Assembly (NCBI RefSeq): GCF_001642835.1
Contig: NZ_LXEI01000003.1
Coordinates: 62,001 to 126,000 of the forward strand
From: Pseudotamlana agarivorans
GTDB taxonomy: Bacteria > Bacteroidota > Bacteroidia > Flavobacteriales > Flavobacteriaceae
Length of the DNA: 64,000 bases
Direction: 5' to 3'
In this document: positions 35,113 to 43,013 of the stretch, piece by piece
How the letters are laid out: each line of letters starts with the position of its first letter
Numbering within the stretch: position 1 is the first letter of the stretch
Program-made: the position numbers and the translations under genes
Notes under the pieces: model-generated
Database searches by the model: none
Told to the model about the DNA's origin: nothing
Seen by the model: the letters and a program-made list of their open reading frames with translations, nothing else

Positions 35113-35853
35113 ATGAAAATTCTGAAATACATATTTTGGACCTTTTACCGTATTTGGTTTTACATTTTAGTGTGTTTGCCCATACTGATATTGTTTCCGT
35201 TTTTAATACTATCTATTTTAAAGGAATCTTGGTACCCATTCTTTTTTAGGTTAGCTCGAATTTGGGCTAAATTTATTTTAATGGGCATGGGGTTTGTTCC
35301 CATTATAAAACGCGAAGAAGCTTTAGACAAAAGTAAAAGCTATATGTTTATTGCTAACCATACCTCTATGGCCGATATCATGCTCATGTTGGTTACGGTT
35401 AAAAATCCGTTTGTCTTTGTAGGGAAAGCCGAGTTGGCTAAAATTCCACTATTCGGATTTTTCTATAAGCGTACTTGTATTTTGGTAGACCGCAGTTCGG
35501 CTAAAAGTAGGCATGCAGTTTTTTTAAGGGCTCAAAAGCGCTTAAAATCAGGTTTAAGTATTTGTATTTTTCCAGAAGGTGGTGTACCCGAAGAACATAT
35601 TGAATTAGATACCTTTAAAGATGGGGCTTTTCGACTGGCGATTAATCATCAAATTCCAGTGGTGCCTTTAACATTTGCCGATAATAAGAAGCGATTTTCT
35701 TTTACTTTTTTTAGCGGAAGCCCTGGTCGTATGCGCGTGAAGGTGCATAAACTTATCCCGACCAGTGGTTTAACTATTGATGATACTAAAGACTTAAATG
35801 CTAAGGCTCGTGAGGTTATTTTGAAGCAGTTAGATGTTTTTTGCGGGAAATAA
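35113..35853 (+). CDS. plsC: 1-acyl-glycerol-3-phosphate acyltransferase
   Basis: A 246-residue inner-membrane enzyme from the ATG at 35113; a TTG at 35104 is less likely. It has N-terminal hydrophobic helices (about 1-40), then acyltransferase motif I NHTSMAD (HX4D) and motif III FPEGGVPE. It transfers an acyl group to lysophosphatidic acid to give phosphatidic acid, a phospholipid precursor. Monocistronic. Confidence 0.92.
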   Translation: MKILKYIFWTFYRIWFYILVCLPILILFPFLILSILKESWYPFFFRLARIWAKFILMGMGFVPIIKREEALDKSKSYMFIANHTSMADIMLMLVTVKNPFVFVGKAELAKIPLFGFFYKRTCILVDRSSAKSRHAVFLRAQKRLKSGLSICIFPEGGVPEEHIELDTFKDGAFRLAINHQIPVVPLTFADNKKRFSFTFFSGSPGRMRVKVHKLIPTSGLTIDDTKDLNAKAREVILKQLDVFCGK

Positions 35854-36077
35854 AAAGCGATTAAGAATTACTTCTATTATTTAAATTATTTGTGATTGTA
35901 AAATAAAGCGCCGACCGAAGTTGTCATTTTGTTCCAACATCAACAAAAATACTGTGAAATACCTGTGGGAGGTCAAGCGTGTCAAATACAAAACTCACAA
36001 TTCTAGCGTAATTACTTTCGTTAATAATACGGCTATTATCGTGTTGTATTAGCTTAGTGCTGCCTCAGATACCAGCT
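35854..36077. other. intergenic region, no gene recognised
   Basis: About 220 bases between plsC and the small minus-strand frame. No promoter or RNA is clear. Confidence 0.4.
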
Positions 36078-36239
36078 CTATTCCTCTTTTTTATTATCGT
36101 TTTTAACGCTATTTAAGTATGCTTCTTTTTTAAACTTGCCGAACCTCGCAAAATCTTCCCTAATTTGCTCAGTTGTTTTCCCTTTTAAATTGTCTTTCTT
36201 TTTCATACCTGTTCCTTCTGTATCTATTTCTTTCATCAT
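36078..36239 (-). CDS. small charged protein, hypothetical
   Basis: A 53-codon frame that starts with ATG-ATG at 36239-36234 and ends TAG at 36080-36078. It is highly charged (Lys/Glu/Asp), has no hydrophobic segment, and includes KGKTTEQIREDFARFGKF. It lies 111 bp behind the anti-sigma/barrel gene on the same strand, so it could be a third member of that operon or a chance frame. I do not recognise it. Confidence 0.4.
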   Translation of the reverse strand: MMKEIDTEGTGMKKKDNLKGKTTEQIREDFARFGKFKKEAYLNSVKNDNKKEE

Positions 36240-36350
36240 TTTTAAATTAAAAATAGATTTTTGGTTATGTTTAATTCCTAATTAAATAGCCTTCTGATTG
36301 TCTTCTAAAATGGTTGTAACATTTAACAATGCGTATAGTTTAATACGGTT

Positions 36351-37787
36351 CTAAAACTTAAATGAGAACCCTGTGTAAACGCCAATAAAGAATGGTGTGA
36401 AATTCCCAGAAGTGTTATCAAATGTATTGAATTGATATTTGAACATCGGCTCTAAATTCAAGTCAAATTTCTTCGAAAACTTGTAATTTAAGCCCAGACC
36501 CACGTTGGCACTATAACTTGTGTTATTGATGTTGTTGGCTTCCCCTAAATAAGTATTTGAACCGTCTTCGCCTTCAGAATAAATACCATTATCACTTAAA
36601 AAGAATGAACTAAAACCACCAATAACATTAACTCCAAAGCGTTTTTGTGAAATGGCGTATTGAATTTCTAAAGGTATTTCTATATAATCGAATGTTTGAT
36701 GAATGGAAACATTGGATGATGATATGGATTGTGGGAAACCCTGAGTGTTTTCGGCACTGGCAACCGATAGGTTTGATGACGAACTTTTTACATTTTGTAA
36801 AGCACTCACACCTGATCCTCTAGATTCATAAACCACAACATTATTGGTGTTGTAGCCTAAATTCACTTTATTGATTCCAGATCGAATTTTTATACGGTTA
36901 TTAACGGCATAGCTCGTAGAAATTCCGTAACTCATGTTTACATCACCCGTTTTTTGGTTGTTGTTAAACTGTTGATCTATAGACGAGCCTTCACCCAAGC
37001 TGTTAAAATAAACCGGTGCTACATTTGGCGTAACGCTCCATTTGCTTTCAGGTTTTGCATGAGCTACTTTCCCTTTGCTTTCGGCCATAGCTTCTTCAAT
37101 AGTAAGCTCATTTTGCTTAGAAGGTTTGTTTACTTCAGCAATTGTACTGTTGTTTTTGGACACATTGGATATATGTGTTTTAGCCGCTTCTTTATCTATT
37201 AAAACCGGTCCGTTGTTTTCCTTTTTAACCGACGCAGCTATTGCGGAATTAGTCGTAGTGTTATCTGAAGTTGTTTTTTCAAAATGTTGTTCTTCCGAAG
37301 ACTTCGTGTTATGGGATTTACTTACAGCAAAGTTTGTTGCTGTCTTTTTAGGTGTATGGTTTTGTTTTTCTGATTTACTTGAGGCTACTGCAGCTGAGGT
37401 GTTGTTGTTTGTGTTCGATGTCTGTTCAGTAGTTCCAGTACTATCGTTTTCAGCATTTGAATTTACCACGGATGGTGCTTGTTCAATCGTATTATTAATC
37501 GTGTTTTTTAATACTTCTGAAGCATTTTCAATCATGTCATCATTGGTGTCTACCACTTGAATTGTTGAGCTGTTGTTGTCACTTATTAAAAAGTTACCAA
37601 TGCCAATAAAAAGTAATAGTAGGGCAGCCACACCAGCATAGCGCCACCAAATTGGGATGATTCGACGTTTTTCTTCTTCGGTATTCAGTTTAGCCGCGAT
37701 GTTTTCCCATACGGCTTCGCTTGGAGTCGCTTCAAAATCTTTAAAGCGCTCTTGGAATAACCGGTCTATGTGTTTCTTTTCAGCCAT
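36351..37787 (-). CDS. anti-sigma/outer-membrane barrel fusion (Dma-like)
   Basis: A 478-residue protein with no signal peptide. Residues 1-45 form a charged cytoplasmic segment with an anti-sigma-like EAVWENIAAKL helix. One transmembrane helix follows (about 46-68, WWRYAGVAALLLLFIG). A ~180-residue Ser/Thr/Asn/Lys-rich linker comes next. From about residue 250 to the end is a beta-barrel of the PorT/OMP_b-brl type with a terminal aromatic (FSFKF). This order fits the dual-membrane-spanning anti-sigma (Dma) class described in Bacteroides. Its start codon overlaps the stop of the ECF sigma gene by 1 bp, so the sigma factor is the likely partner. Domain borders are estimated by eye. Confidence 0.8.
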   Translation of the reverse strand: MAEKKHIDRLFQERFKDFEATPSEAVWENIAAKLNTEEEKRRIIPIWWRYAGVAALLLLFIGIGNFLISDNNSSTIQVVDTNDDMIENASEVLKNTINNTIEQAPSVVNSNAENDSTGTTEQTSNTNNNTSAAVASSKSEKQNHTPKKTATNFAVSKSHNTKSSEEQHFEKTTSDNTTTNSAIAASVKKENNGPVLIDKEAAKTHISNVSKNNSTIAEVNKPSKQNELTIEEAMAESKGKVAHAKPESKWSVTPNVAPVYFNSLGEGSSIDQQFNNNQKTGDVNMSYGISTSYAVNNRIKIRSGINKVNLGYNTNNVVVYESRGSGVSALQNVKSSSSNLSVASAENTQGFPQSISSSNVSIHQTFDYIEIPLEIQYAISQKRFGVNVIGGFSSFFLSDNGIYSEGEDGSNTYLGEANNINNTSYSANVGLGLNYKFSKKFDLNLEPMFKYQFNTFDNTSGNFTPFFIGVYTGFSFKF

Positions 37788-38329
37788 TATAATGAATGTA
37801 AATGTTCTGTATTGTGATAATCTTCAATGGTCGATTTTAAAATCATCCTTGCTCTGGCCAGGTTCGATTTTGAGGTTCCAACGTTTATGTTTAGCATCTC
37901 TGCAATTTCTTTATGTGAATAGCCATCCAATACGTAAAGGTTAAAAACCAGACGGTATCGGTCGGGTAATTCTTGAATAATTCCAAGTAGATAATCGATA
38001 GAAACCAAATCTTCATCAATCTCTATTTCAACATCTTCTATAGCGCTTTCGTTTACCAGCTCGAACACTTTTTCGGTGCGGTAGCGTTGTAAAACGGTAT
38101 TTACTGTAATACGTTTTAACCAACCTTCAAAAGAGCCTTTGTTTTTATACTGTCCTATTTTATTAAAAATGGTTAAAAAGGCATCTTGCAGATTATCTTC
38201 CGCTTCTGCACGATTCCTCGAATACTTTAAGCTTACGGCGAATAACTTGTTTGAAAACAGTTTATATAATTCGCCTTGGGCTTTAGTATTTTGGGCTTTA
38301 CAATTTTCTATGAGCAATTCTAAACTCAA
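37787..38329 (-). CDS. RNA polymerase ECF sigma factor
   Basis: A 180-residue sigma-70 factor with region 2 (about 25-90, AEDNLQDAFLTIFNKIGQYKNKGSFEGWL) and region 4 (about 115-170, helix-turn-helix with LDGYSHKEIAEMLNINVGTSKSNLARAR). It directs RNA polymerase to a small set of promoters. The following gene is a probable membrane anti-sigma factor, overlapping by one base. A lipoprotein gene lies 41 bp upstream. Confidence 0.95.
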   Translation of the reverse strand: MSLELLIENCKAQNTKAQGELYKLFSNKLFAVSLKYSRNRAEAEDNLQDAFLTIFNKIGQYKNKGSFEGWLKRITVNTVLQRYRTEKVFELVNESAIEDVEIEIDEDLVSIDYLLGIIQELPDRYRLVFNLYVLDGYSHKEIAEMLNINVGTSKSNLARARMILKSTIEDYHNTEHLHSL

Positions 38330-38370
38330 ATGGAACAGGTTTTAAAAGAGTACTTAAAGTTACTAAATAG

Positions 38371-38787
38371 TTATGGTGTTTCTACAACTGGAACTTCAAT
38401 GACTAAATATTGATCTTCGCCATCCTCGTCTTTTCCTTGCCAAAATTTAAAAACATACGAACCATTACCTGTAACTACAAAATTGAAAGTGTTACTCACT
38501 AAAACGTCTTCGGTCGATTCACAATCATTGTGGTCAAAGACTAAATTAATAGGGGCTACGGTACGTTCGTTGTTGTGTTTTTTGTAATAGAAATTGTAAA
38601 AATCATAACATGAAGTAGGTTGGTAATAGAATACTTCAATAGGATAGGTTTCTCCCATTTCAAATTCGTCTGGGATATTTACACTATCAACAGGTAAAAT
38701 TTCTGAATGGTAGGCTGTGCCTTCATCTACACTACATGAGGTAAATAAGGCGATTGTTAAAAAAAGTGCTATTAATCTTTTCATCAC
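38371..38787 (-). CDS. small lipoprotein, unknown function
   Basis: A 138-residue lipoprotein: MMKRLIALFLTIALFTSC with the lipobox FTSC (Cys18). The mature part is beta-rich with two further Cys (in SCYDFYN and NDCES) that may form a disulfide. It is 41 bp upstream of the ECF sigma gene and may share its transcript. I do not recognise the family. Confidence 0.75.
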   Translation of the reverse strand: MMKRLIALFLTIALFTSCSVDEGTAYHSEILPVDSVNIPDEFEMGETYPIEVFYYQPTSCYDFYNFYYKKHNNERTVAPINLVFDHNDCESTEDVLVSNTFNFVVTGNGSYVFKFWQGKDEDGEDQYLVIEVPVVETP

Positions 38788-38859
38788 AAATAAATTAGGG
38801 GGTATTATACATAGTTTATATGTAGATACATTTATCTTACGATGGTTGCGTTAAAAGCA

Positions 38860-38887
38860 AAAAAAAATCCCGAATTAACGGGATTTT
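38860..38887 (-). terminator. terminator after recA
   Basis: The stem AAAATCCCG (38864-38872) / CGGGATTTT (38879-38887) has a 6-nt loop. On the minus strand it is followed by a T-run, so it ends recA transcription. Confidence 0.9.
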
Positions 38888-38892
38888 AAATT

Positions 38893-39894
38893 TTATTTTT
38901 CTGAAATGATTTGTCGAACTTTAGCTTCGAGTTCATCCATGAGTTCTGGATTGTCTTTTATTAATGCTTTCACAGCATCACGACCTTGACCCAATTTAGT
39001 TTCTTCGTAGCTAAACCAAGAACCACTCTTTTTAACGATTTCAAGTTCTACAGCTAAATCTAAAATTTCACCAACTTTAGAAACACCTTCGCCGTACATG
39101 ATATCAAATTCAGCCGTTTTAAATGGTGGTGCTACTTTATTTTTAACCACTTTTACACGGGTTTTGTTACCTGCAATATCCCCGTTGGTTTCTTTAATTT
39201 GTGTAGAACGTCTAATATCTAAACGTACAGATGCGTAGAATTTTAAGGCATTACCACCCGTTGTGGTTTCAGGGTTTCCAAACATCACACCAATTTTTTC
39301 ACGTAATTGGTTAATAAAGATTACCGTACACTTGGTTTTACTAATAGAAGCTGTAAGTTTTCTTAATGCTTGAGACATTAAACGAGCGTGAAGTCCCATT
39401 TTAGAGTCACCCATTTCACCTTCAATTTCACTTTTTGGTGTTAATGCGGCAACCGAATCGACAACCACAATATCAATAGCACCCGAACGAATTAAGTTAT
39501 CGGCAATTTCTAAAGCTTGCTCACCATTATCTGGTTGAGAAATAATTAAATTGTCAATATCAACGCCTAATTTTTCAGCATAAAAACGATCAAAAGCATG
39601 CTCGGCATCAATAAATGCTGCAATACCTCCAGCTTTTTGAGCTTCCGCAATAGCGTGCAACGTTAAAGTGGTTTTACCCGACGATTCCGGACCGTAAATT
39701 TCAATAACTCTACCGCGAGGATATCCGCCAACGCCTAAAGCAATATCTAAACCTAAGGATCCCGAAGGAATGGCTTCTACGTCTACAATGGCAGAATCGC
39801 TCATTTTCATTACGGTTCCCTTTCCGTAGGCTTTATCTAGTTTATCTAATGTAAGTTTTAGTGCTTTTAATTTCGCTTCTTTTTCGCTGCTCAT
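38893..39894 (-). CDS. recA: recombinase RecA
   Basis: A 333-residue DNA-strand-exchange ATPase. Walker A is GPESSGKTT, with VVVDSVAAL as Walker B, the L1/L2 region [13 protein letters not shown], and the C-terminal domain. Full length, with a short acidic tail. It filaments on ssDNA, pairs homologous DNA and activates the SOS repressor. It is monocistronic, with its own terminator, and divergent from trhO. Confidence 0.99.
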   Translation of the reverse strand: MSSEKEAKLKALKLTLDKLDKAYGKGTVMKMSDSAIVDVEAIPSGSLGLDIALGVGGYPRGRVIEIYGPESSGKTTLTLHAIAEAQKAGGIAAFIDAEHAFDRFYAEKLGVDIDNLIISQPDNGEQALEIADNLIRSGAIDIVVVDSVAALTPKSEIEGEMGDSKMGLHARLMSQALRKLTASISKTKCTVIFINQLREKIGVMFGNPETTTGGNALKFYASVRLDIRRSTQIKETNGDIAGNKTRVKVVKNKVAPPFKTAEFDIMYGEGVSKVGEILDLAVELEIVKKSGSWFSYEETKLGQGRDAVKALIKDNPELMDELEAKVRQIISEK

Positions 39895-40188
39895 GGCTCT
39901 GTTTTTTTACTAAAAATTGAAGGGCTAAAATACTATAAGTTTTATCATAACACAATAATAGTTTTCAACATAAATTCATGAAAAATAGAACGTTGTTTTG
40001 TGTCATTATCAATAAAAATCGAAGTGCTACGCAACCTTTATGAAGCGGTTGCATCTCATTATAAAGAATGAGTATTTTTAAAATCTTGTTCTAAATAAAA
40101 AGTAGTTTGACTAACTCAAAATTAAGCACTTAGACTTATGTTTAAGTGCTTTTTATGTCTAAAAAATGGGATAACTACGATAAAATCG
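39895..40188. other. recA-trhO spacer with three hairpins
   Basis: A 344-bp divergent spacer. Within it GCAACC/GGTTGC (40031-40052), CTCATT/AATGAG (40055-40072, followed by TATTTTT) and AAGCACTTA/TAAGTGCTT (40124-40151, followed by T's) form three hairpins. No protein gene is seen. Confidence 0.6.
40124..40154 (+). terminator. terminator-like hairpin ahead of the trhO promoter
   Basis: A perfect 9-bp stem (AAGCACTTA / TAAGTGCTT) with a 10-nt loop, ending in a run of T's. It lies upstream of the trhO promoter box, where no plus-strand gene needs termination, so it may end a small RNA. Confidence 0.6.
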
Positions 40189-40196
40189 TACCTTTG
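40189..40196 (+). promoter_or_regulatory. -7 promoter element of trhO operon
   Basis: TACCTTTG is an exact TAnnTTTG. The -33 region has only a weak TGG. The ATG follows 43 bp later. Confidence 0.55.
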
Positions 40197-40238
40197 CACC
40201 TTCAAAAAATAGTCTTTAACCTTATAAATTAGTATAGC

Positions 40239-41312
40239 ATGCAACTGTACAATAAATTAAGTGCCAAAGAAAGAGCCGAATTAATCGAAAAAGCCGGAAA
40301 GGATCGATTAACACTTTCTTTTTATCAATATGCCAAAATTGAGAATCCTCAAGAATTTAGAGATCACCTTTTTCTAACCTGGGATCAATTGGATGTTTTA
40401 GGACGTATTTATGTCGCTACCGAAGGCATAAACGGCCAATTATCCTTACCTGCCGATCGTTTTAACGAATTCAAATCACATCTAGATACCATTGATTTTT
40501 TAAAAGATATCCGTTTGAATATTGCCGTGGAGCAAGACAACATGTCTTTTTTAAAGTTGAAAGTTAAAGTGCGTAACAAAATTGTTGCCGATGGTTTAAA
40601 TGATGATACTTTTGATGTAACCAATAAAGGTGTGCATGTGGCTGCTGATAAGTTTAATGCTCTTATTGAAGATGAAAACACGGTATTGGTTGATATGCGT
40701 AACCATTACGAAAGTGAAATTGGTCATTTTAAAAATGCCATTACGCCCGATGTCGATACGTTTAGAGAGTCTTTAGATATTATTGAAGATGATTTAAAAG
40801 ACCATAAAGAAGATAAAAACCTAGTGATGTATTGTACAGGCGGTATACGTTGTGAAAAAGCGAGTGCCTATTTTAAGCATAAAGGTTTTAAAAACGTATT
40901 TCAATTAGAAGGCGGTATCATCGAATACACGCGCCAGATTAAAGAGCAAGGGCTCGAAAATAAATTTGTAGGAAAGAATTTTGTTTTTGATGAGCGTCGT
41001 GCCGAAAAAATTAGCGACGATGTCATTGCTTGCTGCCATCAATGTGGTGCTCCTGCTGATATTCACACCAATTGTGCTAACGATGCCTGTCATTTACTTT
41101 TTATTCAGTGTGATAGCTGTAAAGAAGAAATGAATAACTGTTGTTCTAACAATTGTAAAGAAATTCATGCCTTACCGTTTGAAGAGCAAAAAGCCCTTCG
41201 TAAAGGACAAGCCAACAGTAACGACATTTTCAAAAAAGGTCGTGCGGACCATTTACCTTTCAAAAAAGATTTAAGAAACATTTTTGAGACACTAAAAGTG
41301 GACAAACTTTAA
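40239..41312 (+). CDS. trhO: tRNA uridine(34) hydroxylase TrhO (rhodanese-like)
   Basis: A 357-residue protein with an N-terminal ferredoxin-like domain (about 20-115), a rhodanese domain with catalytic Cys199 in MYCTGGIRCEK, and a Cys-rich C-terminal part (CCHQCGAPADIH, CDSCKEEMNNCC) that may bind metal. The family (formerly YceA) performs O2-dependent hydroxylation of wobble uridine 34 to 5-hydroxyuridine in tRNAs. It is 11 bp upstream of trhP, so an operon is likely. Confidence 0.93.
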   Translation: MQLYNKLSAKERAELIEKAGKDRLTLSFYQYAKIENPQEFRDHLFLTWDQLDVLGRIYVATEGINGQLSLPADRFNEFKSHLDTIDFLKDIRLNIAVEQDNMSFLKLKVKVRNKIVADGLNDDTFDVTNKGVHVAADKFNALIEDENTVLVDMRNHYESEIGHFKNAITPDVDTFRESLDIIEDDLKDHKEDKNLVMYCTGGIRCEKASAYFKHKGFKNVFQLEGGIIEYTRQIKEQGLENKFVGKNFVFDERRAEKISDDVIACCHQCGAPADIHTNCANDACHLLFIQCDSCKEEMNNCCSNNCKEIHALPFEEQKALRKGQANSNDIFKKGRADHLPFKKDLRNIFETLKVDKL

Positions 41313-41323
41313 AACTTAAAATC

Positions 41324-42568
41324 ATGCAAAAAATTGAATTAATGGCGCCTGCAGGGAACTTTGAATCTCTACAGGCTGCTTTAGATAATGGTGCCGATTC
41401 TGTTTATTTTGGTGTTGAACAATTAAACATGCGCGCTAGAGCAACTGTAAATTTCACTTTAGATGATTTAGATGAAATCGTAAAACGTTGCGAAGCTAAA
41501 AACGTAAGAAGTTATTTAACGCTTAATACCATCATTTACGATCACGATTTATCCATCGTAAAAACCCTAGTAAACAAAGCCAAAGAAGCGAATATTACTG
41601 CTGTTATTGCTATGGATCAAGCCGTTATTTCCATGGCTAGAGAAGCTGGCATGGAAGTGCACATTTCTACACAAATTAACGTAACCAACATCGAAACTGT
41701 AAAGTTTTATGCCATGTTCGCCGATACCATGGTGTTGAGTCGTGAATTGAGCTTACGTCAGGTTAAAAAAATTACAGAGCAAATAGAAAAAGATCAAATT
41801 AAAGGCCCTTCGGGGAACTTAGTTGAAATTGAAATATTTGGTCATGGTGCACTTTGTATGGCGGTTTCGGGTAAATGTTATTTGAGTTTACATTCTGATA
41901 ATTCTTCAGCCAATCGTGGTGCTTGCAAGCAAAATTGCAGAAAGAAATACACCGTTATCGATCAAGAAACAGGCTTTGAAATGGAGTTGGATAACGAATA
42001 TATTATGTCTCCAAAAGACTTGTGTACTATCGATTTTTTAAATGAAGTGGTCGATGCTGGTATAAAAGTTTTAAAAATTGAAGGGCGTGGTCGCGCTCCT
42101 GAATACGTTGCTAAGGTGATAAAATGTTACCGTGAAGCCATTGATAGTATTGAAAATGGTACCTATAGCAAAGAAGAAGTTATAGAATGGATGAAAACTC
42201 TAGAGACGGTTTACAATCGCGGCTTTTGGAGTGGATACTATTTAGGTCAGAAACTGGGCGAATGGAGTAAAGGCTCAGGGTCGCATGCTACACAAAAGAA
42301 AGTGTATATAGGCAAAGGAACACATTACTTTCCAAAAGCAGAGGTTGGCGAATTTAAAATTGAAGCTTATAATTTAAATGTCGGTGATACCATTTTAATT
42401 ACGGGACCATCAACAGGAGCGCAGGAAATGCAAGTGGACGATATGCTTGTTAACGATCAAAAGTTAAGTGCAGGTACCAAAGGCGATATGGTAACTCTAA
42501 AATTACCATTTAGAATCCGTCAATCCGATAAATTATACAAGATTGTCGAAAATAAAGTCGAAGCCTAA
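41324..42568 (+). CDS. trhP: tRNA hydroxylation protein TrhP (U32 peptidase family)
   Basis: A 414-residue member of the U32 family (YegQ-like). The start MQKIELMAPAGNFESLQAAL, the segment FGHGALCMAVSGKCYLS and the Cys cluster GACKQNC are family hallmarks; the Cys residues probably bind an Fe-S cluster. TrhP performs prephenate-dependent, O2-independent hydroxylation of tRNA U34. It lies between trhO and a ferredoxin gene with an 11-bp gap and a 1-bp overlap. The protease name of the family is misleading here. Confidence 0.9.
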   Translation: MQKIELMAPAGNFESLQAALDNGADSVYFGVEQLNMRARATVNFTLDDLDEIVKRCEAKNVRSYLTLNTIIYDHDLSIVKTLVNKAKEANITAVIAMDQAVISMAREAGMEVHISTQINVTNIETVKFYAMFADTMVLSRELSLRQVKKITEQIEKDQIKGPSGNLVEIEIFGHGALCMAVSGKCYLSLHSDNSSANRGACKQNCRKKYTVIDQETGFEMELDNEYIMSPKDLCTIDFLNEVVDAGIKVLKIEGRGRAPEYVAKVIKCYREAIDSIENGTYSKEEVIEWMKTLETVYNRGFWSGYYLGQKLGEWSKGSGSHATQKKVYIGKGTHYFPKAEVGEFKIEAYNLNVGDTILITGPSTGAQEMQVDDMLVNDQKLSAGTKGDMVTLKLPFRIRQSDKLYKIVENKVEA

Positions 42569-42798
42569 TGGTTGTAGTTACCCTTCAGCGTAAAAAGTGT
42601 ATTGGTTGTAATTATTGTGTGGAATTGGCTCCCAACCAGTTTCAAATGTCTAAAAAAGATGGTAAAACCGTTTTACTCCATGGGCAGGATAAAAAGGGCT
42701 TTTTCACATTAAAATCTAATGACGAATTTATCTTTGATAGTTGCGATAATGCCGCCAAAGCTTGTCCCGTAAAAATTATATCGGTAAAGCAAGTTTAA
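42568..42798 (+). CDS. 4Fe-4S ferredoxin
   Basis: A 76-residue single-cluster ferredoxin. The cluster ligands are three Cys in CIGCNYC and a distal Cys in KACPVKI. It overlaps trhP by one base (TAATG), a tight translational coupling. It may deliver electrons or support an Fe-S cluster for TrhP; that is inferred from position. Confidence 0.9.
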   Translation: MVVVTLQRKKCIGCNYCVELAPNQFQMSKKDGKTVLLHGQDKKGFFTLKSNDEFIFDSCDNAAKACPVKIISVKQV

Positions 42799-42930
42799 TT
42801 TATAAAAGCTGAGTAATTAAGGGGTTGAGAACTATATTATCATCTTCTTTTTTTAAGTCTTTAGAATAATCATATCTTTACGTCGTAAATGTTCTTGAAA
42901 CTTAGTTTTAAAAACATAAAGAAAATGTGT

Positions 42931-42949
42931 TCTTCACGCGAAAGCGGAA
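42931..42949. repeat. CGC-GAAA-GCG mini-hairpin
   Basis: TTC-A-CGC-GAAA-GCG-GAA: a short hairpin with a GNRA-type tetraloop, similar to the copy near 62034. It lies 65 bp upstream of ricT. Confidence 0.5.
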
Positions 42950-43013
42950 AACAAAAAATTAATAAATCTTCATTCGTAATAAGTTAATTATTAGCGAATT
43001 CAATATATAATAT

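Noticed and set aside
37075-37560. A 161-codon plus-strand frame opposite the anti-sigma/barrel gene
   Set aside because: It is antisense to the Ser/Thr/Asn-rich linker, where low-complexity codons open the opposite frame.
42889-42987. A ~32-codon frame upstream of ricT
   Set aside because: It runs through the CGC-GAAA-GCG hairpin element (giving an SSRESGK-like peptide) and has no family resemblance.
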